Assembly: GCF_014649495.1 (NCBI RefSeq)
Contig: NZ_BMTD01000001.1
Coordinates: forward strand, 682,001 to 746,000
Length of the DNA: 64,000 nt
Direction of reading: 5' to 3'
Source: Streptomyces filipinensis
GTDB taxonomy: Bacteria; Actinomycetota; Actinomycetes; Streptomycetales; Streptomycetaceae
The notes beneath the pieces are model-generated. The model saw only the letters and a list, made by a program, of their open reading frames with translations, did not search any database and was not told the DNA's origin. Shown in pieces: positions 17,919-27,628 of this stretch. The position numbers and the translations under genes were made by a program. The first letter of the stretch is position 1. Each line of letters opens with the position of its first letter.

Positions 17919-18146
17919 GCCCCCGTCCTCGTGATCAACGACCTCTCCATTGTCGCGGAGAGGAGGCGAAGCCGTGCGCGCTTCCGGACGCACCCGCCGC
18001 CGGACGCGCCGGACGACCGCGTCGGAGGATGACCGCCGAGTCACCTTCCCGCCCGTGTCCCGCAACACTCCGGCGGCACCGCACACATGACACTCGTCCC
18101 AGCACGCGATCCACTCGGACAGACATCCCGACGAGAAGAGGCGTGG

Positions 18147-21100
18147 ATGACCAGAGGACCAGGACGAGTCAGACACGGGGCGGCTCTGCTGGCGGCGGGC
18201 CTGGTGGGCGCCCTGCTTCCGGCCGGTCCGGCGGTGGCGGTGGCACACGTGGCCGCGCGCACCCCCGCCGACGCCGCCGCGGCCACCACCGTCACCCTCG
18301 TCACCGGTGACAGGGTGACCGTGACCGACCTCGGGCGCGGGAAGAGGACGGTCACCGTGCGGCGGGCCGAGGGCGCCACCGGCGCCGTACGGACGCAGGT
18401 GAGCAACGGCGCCGTCACCGTCGTACCCGACGAGGCACTGCCGTATCTGCGGGCGGGGACGCTGGACCGGCGGCTGTTCGACGTGAGCGGGCTGATCCGG
18501 CAGGGGCTGACGGACTCCGGGACGGACACGCTGCCGCTGATCGTCACCTACGGCGAGGGCGCGCGGACCGCCACCCCGGCCGGGACCGCGCGGACCCGGA
18601 CCCTGACCAGCCTGCACGGGGCCGCGGTCGAGGCCGGCAAGGGGCGCACCTTCTGGCGGTCGTTCACCCGCCACGACGGCCTCGCCAGGGTGTGGCTGGA
18701 CGGCAGGGTGAAGGCCGACATGGCCGAGAGCAACGCCCAGATCGGCACGTCGGCGGGCTGGGACGCCGGGCTCACCGGCAAGGGCGTCACCGTCGCCGTC
18801 CTCGACACCGGGGTGGACCTCGGCCATCCGGACCTCACGGACCGGGTGACCGCGGCCAGGAGCTTCGTCGAGGGTCAGGAGGTCGCCGACCGCAGCGGGC
18901 ACGGCACACATGTGACCTCCACCGTCGGCGGCAGCGGCGCCGCCTCCGGCGGCCGGGAGAAGGGTGTCGCGCCCGAGGCCGCGCTCGCCGTCGGCAAGGT
19001 GCTCAGCGACCAGGGCTCGGGCAGCGAGTCCCAGATCATCGCCGGGATGGAGTGGGCGGCGCGGGACGTGCACGCGAGGATCGTCTCCATGAGCCTGGGC
19101 TCGACCGAGCCGAGCGACGGCACCGATCCCATGGACCAGGCCGTCGACACCCTCTCCCGGGAGACCGGCGCGCTCTTCGTGGTCGCCGCGGGCAACACCG
19201 GCGCCCCGTCCTCCATCGGCTCGCCCGGCGCCGCCGACGCGGCCCTCACCGTCGGCGCGGTGGACTCCGCCGACCGGGCCGCCTACTTCACCAGCGCCGG
19301 CCCCCGCTACGGCGACAACGCCCTGAAGCCCGACGTGTCCGCCCCCGGCGTCGCCATCCTCGCCGCCCGCTCCCAGCTCGTCTCCGGCAGCGGCTACTAC
19401 ACCTCCATGAGCGGTACGTCCATGGCGGCCCCGCACGTCGCCGGAGTCGCCGCCCTGCTCGCCCAGCGGCACCCCGACTGGACCGGCGCACGCCTGAAGG
19501 ACGCGCTGATGTCCAGCTCGAAGCAACTCGGCGCCTCCGCCTACGCGCTGGGCGCGGGACGCGTGAGCGTGCCGGACGCCGTCGGGACCGGCGTCACCGC
19601 CACCGGCAGCGCCGACCTCGGCTTCCACAGCTGGCCGTACGACGCGAACAAGCCGGTGGCCCGGACCGTCACCTACAGCAACTCCACCGGAAAGGCCGCG
19701 GAGTTGACGCTGTCCGTGCACGGCGCCCCCGACGGGGTCGCCACCCTGGCCGACCGGGCCCTCACCGTGCCGGCCCACGGCACCGCCTCCACGACCGTCA
19801 CCGGCGACGGGTCCAGGGCGCCGGTCGGCGAGACCAGCGGGCAGATCGTGGCCGTGGACCAGACCGGCCGCACCGTCGCGCACACGGTGTTCGGGCTGGT
19901 CAAGGAGGAGGAGCGGTACACGCTCACCGTCCACGTCAAGGACCGGTCGGGCGCTCCCGCCCCCGCCGACCTCACCGTGCAGCGGCTCGCCGCGGGGGAG
20001 GAGACCCAGGCGGTCCGCGTCGGCGGCTCCGGCACCCTCCGGCTGCGCCTCAAGCCCGGCCCCTACGCGCTCGCCACCTTCCTGGACGTGCACGGCAGCC
20101 ATGGCGCCGACTCCCTCGGCCTCGGCTTCCTCACGGCGCCCCAGATCACCCTCGACCACGACCAGGACGTCACCCTGGACGGCCGGAGACTGCGCGAGGT
20201 CGAAGCCGGCGTGGACCGGCGCACCGAGACCCGCCAGCTCCTGATGGAGTACGACCGGCAGGCGAACGGCGCCGACCTCTTCGGCGCGGTCCAGGTGCCC
20301 CTCACCTACGACAGCGTCTTCGCCGCGCCCACGGCGAAGGTCACCGAGGGCGCCTTCGAGTACCGGACCGTGTGGCGGCTGGCCGAGCCGCAGCTGGAGG
20401 TCGCCGGGATCGGCGAGGCGACCGTCCAGCCGGGCGGCACCCTCATCGGGGGCCGGACCAGGCTGCCGCTCGTGGACGCCGGCGACGGCCCCTTCACCGG
20501 GGTCGCCGGCAAGGCGGTACTGGCCCGCCTCGCCGACGGCGCCGACCCGGCCGCGCTCGCCCGGGCCGCGCAGGACGCGGGCGCCCGGGCCCTGTTCGTC
20601 ACGGACGACACGCCCGGCCGGCTGATGGCCTGGTGGGGGACCGACGACAACGCCGACCGGCCGCTGCAGATCGCCACCGTGGACGCGGCGGACGCCGCCC
20701 GGCTCCGCACGGCCGGCCGGGTCGACATGACCGGTACCGCCGACTCCCCGTACGTGTACGACCTGTCCGAGGGCCACCGGGGCGCGATCCCCGACCGGAG
20801 TCTGGTCTACACGCCCGGCAGGTGTGGACTGGCCGCCGTACGCGTGACGTTCCACGCGGCCCGGCCCGCCGACGGCGGTGAGTTCCGCTACTCCCTCACC
20901 GACACCTTCTCCGTCGGCCTCGGCTTCCTGGAACGGGTCCGCCTGCCCGCCGTGCGCACCGACTACGTCTCCACCGGCCCCGGCCAGCGCTGGCACGAGT
21001 CCGTGTCGGTCGGCGACGGCACCCTGGAGGAGCGCGGCGGCCTGGTCCGGTACGAGGGCGGTACGCGCCCGGCGCTGCACTGGTTCCGGCCCGTCTGGCA

Positions 21101-21770
21101 CCCGTGGCTCGGCACCGGGCTCGGCTGGGGCCAGCAACGCGCCGGGAGGCAGATCCAGTTGAACACCCCCGGCTGGGGCGACTCCGGGCCCGACCACAGC
21201 GGGTTCGGGGACGTGTGGCGCGAGGACAGCGGCATGAGCCAGACCACCGCCGTCTACCTCGACGGCACCCTGGTCGACACGCGCACCGGGTCCGCCGCGT
21301 ACGTCCGGGACGCACCCGCCGACGAGCACGCCTACAAGGTCGTCACGGACACCGTGCTGGACGCGGGACGCTGGACGCCGGCCTCGACGGGGCACAGCGA
21401 GTGGACGTTCCGCTCGGCGGCGACGGCGGAGGACCACTGGACGTATCTGCCGCTGATCAACCTCGCCTTCGACGTCGACACCGACCTCGCGGGGACCGTG
21501 CGGGGCGGGCGGCGGGTTCCGGTGGGCTTCGGTGCGTCGTACGTGGCGGGGGCCGCCGGGACGGGGACCCTGGGGGAGGGCCGGCTGGCGGTGTCGTACG
21601 ACGGGGGTGCGACCTGGCGGGCGGTTCCCCTGAAGGGCGCGGGCGCCTCCTGGCGCGGCACGCTGACCGTGCCGCGCGGCGCGTCGTCCGTCTCGCTGCG
21701 GGCCACGGCCCACGACGACAAGGGGGGCTCGGTGACGCAGGAGATCGTCCGGGCGGTGGGGGTCCGGTAG
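18147..21770 (+). CDS. Secreted subtilisin-family (S8) serine protease, 1207 residues
   Basis: Residues 1-33 are a Sec signal peptide (Arg-rich start, hydrophobic core, AVAVA end). A propeptide follows, then the S8 catalytic domain with Asp220 (VAVLDTGVDLGHPDL), His252 (SGHGTHVTS) and Ser425 (SGTSMAAPHVAG). About 700 further residues are beta-rich and contain repeated immunoglobulin-like segments; they could bind substrate or cell wall. ATG 18147 is preferred to the upstream ATG at 18087 because it gives a clean signal peptide after GAAGAGG. It is divergent from the Trypco1 gene. It probably degrades extracellular protein. Confidence 0.93.
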   Translation: MTRGPGRVRHGAALLAAGLVGALLPAGPAVAVAHVAARTPADAAAATTVTLVTGDRVTVTDLGRGKRTVTVRRAEGATGAVRTQVSNGAVTVVPDEALPYLRAGTLDRRLFDVSGLIRQGLTDSGTDTLPLIVTYGEGARTATPAGTARTRTLTSLHGAAVEAGKGRTFWRSFTRHDGLARVWLDGRVKADMAESNAQIGTSAGWDAGLTGKGVTVAVLDTGVDLGHPDLTDRVTAARSFVEGQEVADRSGHGTHVTSTVGGSGAASGGREKGVAPEAALAVGKVLSDQGSGSESQIIAGMEWAARDVHARIVSMSLGSTEPSDGTDPMDQAVDTLSRETGALFVVAAGNTGAPSSIGSPGAADAALTVGAVDSADRAAYFTSAGPRYGDNALKPDVSAPGVAILAARSQLVSGSGYYTSMSGTSMAAPHVAGVAALLAQRHPDWTGARLKDALMSSSKQLGASAYALGAGRVSVPDAVGTGVTATGSADLGFHSWPYDANKPVARTVTYSNSTGKAAELTLSVHGAPDGVATLADRALTVPAHGTASTTVTGDGSRAPVGETSGQIVAVDQTGRTVAHTVFGLVKEEERYTLTVHVKDRSGAPAPADLTVQRLAAGEETQAVRVGGSGTLRLRLKPGPYALATFLDVHGSHGADSLGLGFLTAPQITLDHDQDVTLDGRRLREVEAGVDRRTETRQLLMEYDRQANGADLFGAVQVPLTYDSVFAAPTAKVTEGAFEYRTVWRLAEPQLEVAGIGEATVQPGGTLIGGRTRLPLVDAGDGPFTGVAGKAVLARLADGADPAALARAAQDAGARALFVTDDTPGRLMAWWGTDDNADRPLQIATVDAADAARLRTAGRVDMTGTADSPYVYDLSEGHRGAIPDRSLVYTPGRCGLAAVRVTFHAARPADGGEFRYSLTDTFSVGLGFLERVRLPAVRTDYVSTGPGQRWHESVSVGDGTLEERGGLVRYEGGTRPALHWFRPVWHPWLGTGLGWGQQRAGRQIQLNTPGWGDSGPDHSGFGDVWREDSGMSQTTAVYLDGTLVDTRTGSAAYVRDAPADEHAYKVVTDTVLDAGRWTPASTGHSEWTFRSAATAEDHWTYLPLINLAFDVDTDLAGTVRGGRRVPVGFGASYVAGAAGTGTLGEGRLAVSYDGGATWRAVPLKGAGASWRGTLTVPRGASSVSLRATAHDDKGGSVTQEIVRAVGVR

Positions 21771-21785
21771 CGCTCCCGGGGCGCC

Positions 21786-23117
21786 TCACACGATCCCCCT
21801 GACCACCCCCAGCTCCACCAGGTCCTGCGGTCGGATCCGCAGCTGGCCGGCGGTCGCCTCCACCTCCTCCCGGGGGCGCTTCAGGATCGCCGCCGCCAGT
21901 TCCGGGGCGATCACCGAGAAGTAACTGTCCGGGGTGGCCCAGGTGTTGCCCGGTGCGGCCAGCGCCAGGGCTCCGCCGGAGCCGCCCTCCCCGATGACGA
22001 GCGTGGTGATCGGGACCCGGGCCGCGGCCACCGCCCCGAACACCTCCGCGATCGCCGCGCCGGCGCCCTGCCGCTCCGCCTCCGCGTCGTTCGCGGCGCC
22101 CGGGGTGTCCACCAGCGTCAGCACCGGGATGCCGAGGCGGTCCGCCAGCCGGATCAGGCGGGCCGCGGTCCTGAAGCCGGCGGGGCGGGTCGCCGCTCCG
22201 GTCTGCGCGGCATAGGCCACGGTACGACCGTCCCGCTCGCCGAAACCGCACAGCATCCCGTCGGGATCCGTACCGCCGCACCGGTCACCGCTGAGGTCAC
22301 GGCGGCGGCTGAAGAAGGAGTCCAGGTAGGCGTGCGCGCGCGGGCGCCGGGGGTCGCGGGCCCGCTGGACGGCGTCCCAGCCGGTGGCCGGAAGGCCGAC
22401 GCCGCCCAGGGCCGGTGGCGGGGCGGGCGCGTCCGGGGCCGGGGACGTGAGCAGGCGAAGCCATGCCCCCAGGGTCTCCTTCAGCTCCGCCGGGGCCACC
22501 ACCGCGTCCACCGAGCCCGCCGCCAGCTGGGACTCCGCCGTGTACGCGGACGGGTCGGCGTCGGACGGGCGGACGCGGGAGCCGGCGAAACCGACCTGGG
22601 CGCCGGGCAGGGCCAGGACGACGTCCGCGCCCGCACCGAGCGTGGCCCAGCCGCCGCCGGTCGTCGGGTCCCGCAGCACCGCGATCTGCGGCAGCCCCGC
22701 CTCCCGGGTGAGCGCCGACTGCCGGGCCACCCGCTGGAGTTGGCTCAGGGCGAGCATGCCCTCCTGCATCCGGCTGCCCCCGGTCGCGATCAACGGCACG
22801 ACCGGCAGCCGGTGCGCGCGGGCGTGGGTGTACGCCGCCTCCAGGCGGTCGCCGGTGCGTTCACCCAGGGAGCCGCCGAGGAAGCCGAACTCGAAGGCGG
22901 TCAGCACCGCCGGGGTGCCCTCGACGCGCGCCGTGCCGCAGACGACCGACTCCTCCTCGCCGGTGCGCGCGGCGGCACGGGCGCGCGAGGCGTCGTACCC
23001 CTGCCAGCCGAGGGGCCCGTCGGGGGCCGACTTCCGCGACGGGTGCGGGAGTTCGCTGAAGGTGCCGGGGTCCGCGAGCAGGGTCAGTATCTCCCGGGCC
23101 GTACGTCGCTCAGCCAT
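21786..23117 (-). CDS. Fused acyl-CoA carboxyltransferase (AccD/AccA-like)
   Basis: A 443-residue carboxyltransferase. The N-terminal half is beta-subunit-like (VLTAFEFGFLGGSLGE; IATGGSRMQEGM) and the C-terminal half alpha-subunit-like (LVDTPGAANDAEAERQG; VIGEGGSGGALALA). The two oxyanion-hole glycine segments expected for the family are present. No zinc ribbon is seen. It overlaps the matB-type gene by 8 nt, an arrangement I recall from S. coelicolor next to SCO2444. It likely interconverts acetyl-CoA (or a related acyl-CoA) and its malonyl form with biotinylated carrier protein supplied elsewhere, complementing malonyl-CoA supply by the neighbour. Confidence 0.88.
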   Translation of the reverse strand: MAERRTAREILTLLADPGTFSELPHPSRKSAPDGPLGWQGYDASRARAAARTGEEESVVCGTARVEGTPAVLTAFEFGFLGGSLGERTGDRLEAAYTHARAHRLPVVPLIATGGSRMQEGMLALSQLQRVARQSALTREAGLPQIAVLRDPTTGGGWATLGAGADVVLALPGAQVGFAGSRVRPSDADPSAYTAESQLAAGSVDAVVAPAELKETLGAWLRLLTSPAPDAPAPPPALGGVGLPATGWDAVQRARDPRRPRAHAYLDSFFSRRRDLSGDRCGGTDPDGMLCGFGERDGRTVAYAAQTGAATRPAGFRTAARLIRLADRLGIPVLTLVDTPGAANDAEAERQGAGAAIAEVFGAVAAARVPITTLVIGEGGSGGALALAAPGNTWATPDSYFSVIAPELAAAILKRPREEVEATAGQLRIRPQDLVELGVVRGIV

Positions 23118-24597
23118 CGGCCAGTGCCCGCTTCATGATCTTCCCCATGTCGTTGCGGGGGAGCGCGTCCAGGTAGCGGACGACGCGGGGGCGCTTGTGC
23201 GGGGCGAGGCGACGGGCCACGTGGTCCGCCAGTTCCTCGGCCGTGGGCCGCGCTTCGGGGGCGGTGGGGACGATCCAGGCGACGATGCGCTCGCCGAGGT
23301 CCGCGTCCGGCTCCCCGGTGACCGCCGCCTCCCGCACTCCGGGGTGCTCCAGCAGCGCGTTCTCGATCTCACCGGCGCCGATCTTGTAGCCGCCGCTCTT
23401 GATCAGGTCCGTGGCCTTGCGGCCGACGATCCGGACGTACCCGTCGCTCTCCCGCACCGCCATGTCACCGGTACGGAACCAGCCGTCGGCGGTGAACGCG
23501 GCGGCCGTGGCGTCGGGCCGGTTCAGATACTCGGTGAAGAGGTTCGGCCCGCGGACCTGGATCTCGCCGACGCTCTCCCCGTCGTACGCGGTCAGCGGCG
23601 TCCCGTCCTCTTCCACGAGCCGCAGCTCGACGCCCGGCAGCGGGACGCCCACGGTCCCCGCGCGCGGCTCCCCGTCGGCCCGCACGCTGGTGTTCATGAG
23701 CGTCTCCGTCATGCCGTACCGCTCGATGACCCGCCGCCCGGTCGCCGTCGCGATGCGCTCGTGGTCGTGCACGGGCAGCGCGGCCGACCCGGAGACCAGC
23801 AGCCGGGCCCGGCCCAGCGCCTTGACCAGCTCCGGGTCCGCCGGCAGGGCCTCGGCGATCCGGTGGTACATCGTCGGCACCCCGAACAGCATGGTCGCCC
23901 CGGCGTTCAGCTCCCGTGCCACGCCGTCGGTGGAGAACCGCCCCAGGTGCCGGACGCCGCCGCCGCGCCGCAGCGGACCGAGGGTGCCCAGTACGAGCCC
24001 GTGCACATGGAACAACGGCAGCCCGTGCACCAGCACGTCGTCCGCCGTCCAGCGCCAGGCGTCGGCGAGCGCGTCCAGGGTGGTGGCGAGGGCCCTGCGG
24101 GGCAGGACGGCGCCCTTGGGCGGGCCGGTGGTGCCGGAGGTGTAGACGATCAGCGCCGGATCCTCGGCGGTGGCCGTCTCCCGCGGTGCGGCGCCGGGTC
24201 CGGCGGACGCGTCGACATCGATCCGCTCCAACTCGGCGAGGGTGTCGGGCAGTCGGCTGCCCGGCGCGGCCAGCACCAGCTCCGGCGCGCTGTCGGAGAC
24301 GATGTGCGCGAGTTCCTTCTCGCCCGACTTCGGGTTCAGCGGCACCGCGGCGGCTCCGGCGAGCAGCACGCCCGTCACGGCGACGGCGGTCTCCAGCTCC
24401 GGTGTGGCCCACACGGCGACCCGGCCGGCGCCCCGCAGCCGGGCGGCGAGCGCACCGGCGGCCCCGGCCAGCTCGTCGTACGTCAACGACCGTTCGCCGA
24501 ACCGCAGGGCGGTCCTCCCCCGGACTCCGTCCGGGGGGACCCCCGTCTCGCTGCGTTCGCCCGGACCGTCCGTCAGGGCGGGGAAGAGGGAGGACAC
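23110..24597 (-). CDS. matB: Malonyl-CoA synthetase, MatB type
   Basis: A 495-residue ANL-superfamily ligase that joins malonate (and often methylmalonate) to CoA using ATP. Motifs: P-loop YTSGTTGPPKGAV, A5 RYGMTETLMNT, A7 GWFRTGDMA, hinge and A8 GRKATDLIKSGGYKIG, and the A10 lysine in NDMGKIMKR. The sequence closely follows my recollection of S. coelicolor MatB (SCO2444), including FNPKSG-like PLNPKSG. GTG 24597 is chosen over GTG 24606 because AGGAG overlaps the latter and lies 8 nt before the former. It supplies extender units for fatty acid or polyketide synthesis. Confidence 0.92.
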   Translation of the reverse strand: MSSLFPALTDGPGERSETGVPPDGVRGRTALRFGERSLTYDELAGAAGALAARLRGAGRVAVWATPELETAVAVTGVLLAGAAAVPLNPKSGEKELAHIVSDSAPELVLAAPGSRLPDTLAELERIDVDASAGPGAAPRETATAEDPALIVYTSGTTGPPKGAVLPRRALATTLDALADAWRWTADDVLVHGLPLFHVHGLVLGTLGPLRRGGGVRHLGRFSTDGVARELNAGATMLFGVPTMYHRIAEALPADPELVKALGRARLLVSGSAALPVHDHERIATATGRRVIERYGMTETLMNTSVRADGEPRAGTVGVPLPGVELRLVEEDGTPLTAYDGESVGEIQVRGPNLFTEYLNRPDATAAAFTADGWFRTGDMAVRESDGYVRIVGRKATDLIKSGGYKIGAGEIENALLEHPGVREAAVTGEPDADLGERIVAWIVPTAPEARPTAEELADHVARRLAPHKRPRVVRYLDALPRNDMGKIMKRALADG

Positions 24598-24774
24598 GCG
24601 GCGCACTCCTAACCGTGGGACTGTCGCTTGACCGTCGGCACCTTCCTACACCAGGAGCCGCCTGCCGGCTCAGGTCCGCGGTGAACCGCGGTGGAGCGCC
24701 GTGCTCCCTCGTGCCGGACCGCGACGGTTGTTAGCCTCGCCGTGATCACACCGTCGTACGACAGGGAGTCCGCC

Positions 24775-25659
24775 GTGCCCCGCATCGCCCTCGCCACCTA
24801 CGACCCCGGCGCCGAGCCCGGCAAGGACACCGACCTGCCGGAGCTGGTGCGGGCGCTGCGGGCGGCCGGCGCCGAGGCAGAGGCCCGGTACTGGGACGAC
24901 CCGGACACGGACTGGGGCCGCTACGACCTCGTCGTCATCCGCTCCACCTGGGACTACAGCTGGCGGGCCGCGGAGTTCGGGGCCTGGGTCGAGCGGGTCG
25001 GCGCGCTCACCCGGCTCGCCAATCCGGCGCCCGTGGTGCGCTGGAACACCGACAAGCGCTACCTCGGCGAGCTGGCGGCGGCCGGCGTGCCCACCGTCCC
25101 CACGCGCTACATAGCGCCGGGTGAGCCGGCCGGCCTGCCCGACGGCCACGAGTACGTGATCAAGCCGACCTCGGGCGCGGGCGCCCGGTTCGCCGCCCGC
25201 TACACGCCCGCCGAGCACGAGCAGGCCGTACGCCACCTCACCCGGATGCACGCCGAGGGTTTCACCGCGATGGTGCAGCCGTACGTGCGGGGCATCGACG
25301 TCGGCGGGGAGCGGGCGCTGCAGTTCTTCGGCGGCCGGCTGCTGCACGCCAGCCGCAAGGGCGCCGTCCTCGCGCCGGGTACCGCGTACGACGCGGACAA
25401 GGTGGCGCATCCGGACCTGCGGCCGTGGCGGCCGACGCCGGAGGAACTGGTGCTCGCCGAGAAGGCGTTGGGCGCGGTTCCCGGCGGGGCCGGGCTGCTG
25501 TACGCGCGGGTCGACCTGGTGGACGGACAGGACGGGGAGCCTCGGCTGATGGAACTGGAGCTGGTGGAGCCGAACCTGTTCCTGTGGCTGCACCCCGGGT
25601 CGCTGGAGCGGGTGGTGGCGGCGGTGCTGGAGGCCGCCGACCCCGCGACGTCGGGGTGA
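24775..25659 (+). CDS. ATP-grasp ligase-like protein
   Basis: A 294-residue protein of the RimK/ATP-grasp superfamily: RSTWDYSWR, KRYLGELAAAGVPTVPT, YVIKPTSGAGAR (ATP lysine and glycine loop), ARVDLVDG, and the metal-binding end LMELELVEPNLFL. Such enzymes join a carboxylate to an amine or thiol through an acyl phosphate. No peptide or carrier gene lies beside it, so the substrate cannot be inferred. GTG 24775 follows GGGAG; TAGCCT at 24732-24737 is a possible -10 box. Confidence 0.85.
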   Translation: MPRIALATYDPGAEPGKDTDLPELVRALRAAGAEAEARYWDDPDTDWGRYDLVVIRSTWDYSWRAAEFGAWVERVGALTRLANPAPVVRWNTDKRYLGELAAAGVPTVPTRYIAPGEPAGLPDGHEYVIKPTSGAGARFAARYTPAEHEQAVRHLTRMHAEGFTAMVQPYVRGIDVGGERALQFFGGRLLHASRKGAVLAPGTAYDADKVAHPDLRPWRPTPEELVLAEKALGAVPGGAGLLYARVDLVDGQDGEPRLMELELVEPNLFLWLHPGSLERVVAAVLEAADPATSG

Positions 25660-25739
25660 TCCGAAGAACACCCCCAGCGCCTGCCGGGGTGGCGTGAGGT
25701 GCCGTTCGGCGGCCGCGGCGCCGTCGTGGCCGGTCGCGC

Positions 25740-25764
25740 GGGTCCCCGCGCCCCCGCGGGGCCC
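25740..25764. terminator. Bidirectional hairpin between convergent genes
   Basis: Arms GGGTCCCCGCG (25740-25750) and CGCGGGGCCCT-side pairing (25755-25765) form about a 10-bp stem with one mismatch and a CCCC loop. It lies between the ends of the convergent ATP-grasp and LysR genes. There is no T-tract, as is common for Streptomyces terminators. Confidence 0.55.
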
Positions 25765-26669
25765 TAGCGCGCCCGAGCCGTCTCCCGGCACGCCCGCGCG
25801 TACGCCCGCACCAGCGGCCGGTGGCCGTCCTCCCGCCGCCACGCCAGCGCGTAGCGGCTCGGTCCGATGCCACGGACCGGGCGCGTGGTGACGCCGCCCA
25901 GGGTGATCAGCGGGGCGTTGCCCTCGGCGACCAGGCAGATCCCGAGGCCGGCGAGCAGCGCCTCGTACGTCTCCTCCGCCCCGGAGATCTCCGCGCCGAT
26001 CCGGGGCGGCCGGCCGGCGCGGGCGTCCAGCGCGAGCCAGTGGTCCCGCAGCCGGCCCGCGCTCCGTGGCAGGGCCAGGAACGGCTCGTCCAGCAGGTCG
26101 GCGAAGTCGAGCCCGGCGCGGGCGGCGAGCGGATGGGACTCGGGCAGGGCGAGCAGCCGGGGTTCCTCGGCGACCACCGTCCAGGCGTAGCGCTCCTCGT
26201 CGGGCAGCGGCAGCCAGACGAAGGCGACGTCCGCCGTGCCGTCCGCCAGGCCCGCCGTCGGGTCGTCCCAGCTCATCTGGCGCAGCCGGACCGTGACCGC
26301 GGGATGCGCGGCGGTGAACCGGGAGCGGACGGCCGGCAGCAGCCCGCCCCGGCCCGGACTGGTGCTCATGCCCACCACCAGCGTGCTGCGCTGGGCCGCC
26401 CTGGCCGCCTCGACGGCCGCCCCGCCCGCCTCCCACGCGGCCAGCACCTGCCGGGCGTGCGGCAGCAGCGCCTGACCGGCGTCCGTCAGCGCGACGCCGT
26501 GCCGGTCGCGCCGGAACAGTTCCGCCCCCAACTGCCGCTCCAGCGCGCGGATCTGCTTGCTCAGCGCGGGCTGGGAGACGTACAGCCTCTCGGCGGCGCG
26601 CGTGAAGTGGAGTTCCTCGGCGACCGCGACGAAGTAGCGCAGATCCCGGGCGTGCACGTCGATGGTCAT
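25764..26669 (-). CDS. LysR-family transcriptional regulator
   Basis: A 301-residue LysR protein. The helix-turn-helix (about 8-65) reads DLRYFVAVAEELHFTRAAER and VSQPALSKQIRALE, typical of the BenM/CatR-like branch. The C-terminal two-lobed effector domain is complete. It is divergent from the SDR gene at 26779; the 109-bp gap should contain its operator and both promoters. It probably controls the SDR gene in response to that pathway's substrate, which is unknown. Confidence 0.92.
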   Translation of the reverse strand: MTIDVHARDLRYFVAVAEELHFTRAAERLYVSQPALSKQIRALERQLGAELFRRDRHGVALTDAGQALLPHARQVLAAWEAGGAAVEAARAAQRSTLVVGMSTSPGRGGLLPAVRSRFTAAHPAVTVRLRQMSWDDPTAGLADGTADVAFVWLPLPDEERYAWTVVAEEPRLLALPESHPLAARAGLDFADLLDEPFLALPRSAGRLRDHWLALDARAGRPPRIGAEISGAEETYEALLAGLGICLVAEGNAPLITLGGVTTRPVRGIGPSRYALAWRREDGHRPLVRAYARACRETARAR

Positions 26670-26778
26670 AGCCGTTGGTTATCACCGTCGGTCTTGGACG
26701 GGCAACGGCTCGCGGCAGCAGTCTGGTACGTGTCCGCAACAGAGACACACAGACATGAAGAGAGCGGCGGGAGTCCTG

Positions 26779-27609
26779 ATGAACAAGGTGTGGCTGGTGA
26801 CCGGGGCGAGCAGCGGTTTCGGACGGGCGATCACCGAGGCCGCCGTGGCGGCCGGTGATGTGGTGGTCGGCGCGGCCCGGCGCCCGGAGGCCCTGGACGA
26901 CCTGGTGGCCGCCCATCCCGACCAGGTGGAGGCGCTGCGGCTGGACGTCACCGACGTGGCCGCGATCGAGGAGGCGGTCCGGGATGTCGTGGCCCGGCAC
27001 GGGCGGATCGACGTGCTGGTCAACAACGCGGGGCGCACCCATGTCGGAGCCGTCGAGGAGACGACCGACGACGAGCTGCGCGCCCTGTTCGACCTGCACT
27101 TCTTCGGACCGGCGGCGCTGGTCCGGGCGGTCCTGCCGCACATGCGGGAGCGCCGCTCCGGCGCCGTCGTGCAGATGAGCAGCATGGGCGGCCAGATGTC
27201 CTTCGCGGGGTTCGGGGCGTACAGCGCGACGAAGTTCGCCCTGGAGGGCCTGTCCGAGGCGCTCGCGGACGAGGTGCGGGAGTACGGCGTCAAGGTGCTC
27301 GTCGTCGAACCGGGCGCGTTCCGGACCTCGCTGTTCGGCACCGGCCGCGCCGGGGTCAGCTCCGACAGCGGGGTGTACGCCAAGGTCGGCGAGACCCGCG
27401 GCTTCGTCGAGGGCGGCGACGGCACCCAGCCCGGCGACCCGGCCAAGGCCGCGGCCCTCGTCCTGGCCGCGCTGGAGGCCGAGCACACCCCGCTGCGGCT
27501 GCCGCTCGGGGAGGACGGGGTGAGTGCCGTCCTGGCCCACCTCGACCAGGTCCGCGACGACGTCACCGCGTGGGAGAAGCGCACCCGCGCGACGGCCTTC
27601 GACGCCTGA
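26779..27609 (+). CDS. Short-chain dehydrogenase/reductase
   Basis: A 276-residue classical SDR. The cofactor motif is TGASSGFG (about 9-16), NNAG is at about residue 84, and the catalytic motif is YSATK with the serine in QMSSMGG about 13 residues earlier. No Asp follows strand 2 (GAARRPEAL has Arg), which favours NADP(H). ATG 26779 is preferred over 26755 because GGGAG lies 5 nt upstream. It is divergently transcribed from a LysR regulator, which likely controls it. Confidence 0.93.
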   Translation: MNKVWLVTGASSGFGRAITEAAVAAGDVVVGAARRPEALDDLVAAHPDQVEALRLDVTDVAAIEEAVRDVVARHGRIDVLVNNAGRTHVGAVEETTDDELRALFDLHFFGPAALVRAVLPHMRERRSGAVVQMSSMGGQMSFAGFGAYSATKFALEGLSEALADEVREYGVKVLVVEPGAFRTSLFGTGRAGVSSDSGVYAKVGETRGFVEGGDGTQPGDPAKAAALVLAALEAEHTPLRLPLGEDGVSAVLAHLDQVRDDVTAWEKRTRATAFDA

Positions 27610-27628
27610 CCCGGCTTCGACGCCCGAC

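Noticed and set aside
24670..27540. Open frame of 956 codons on the minus strand across ATP-grasp, LysR and SDR genes
   Set aside because: GC-rich DNA gives long non-coding frames; the real genes on both strands show clear motifs and starts in other frames.
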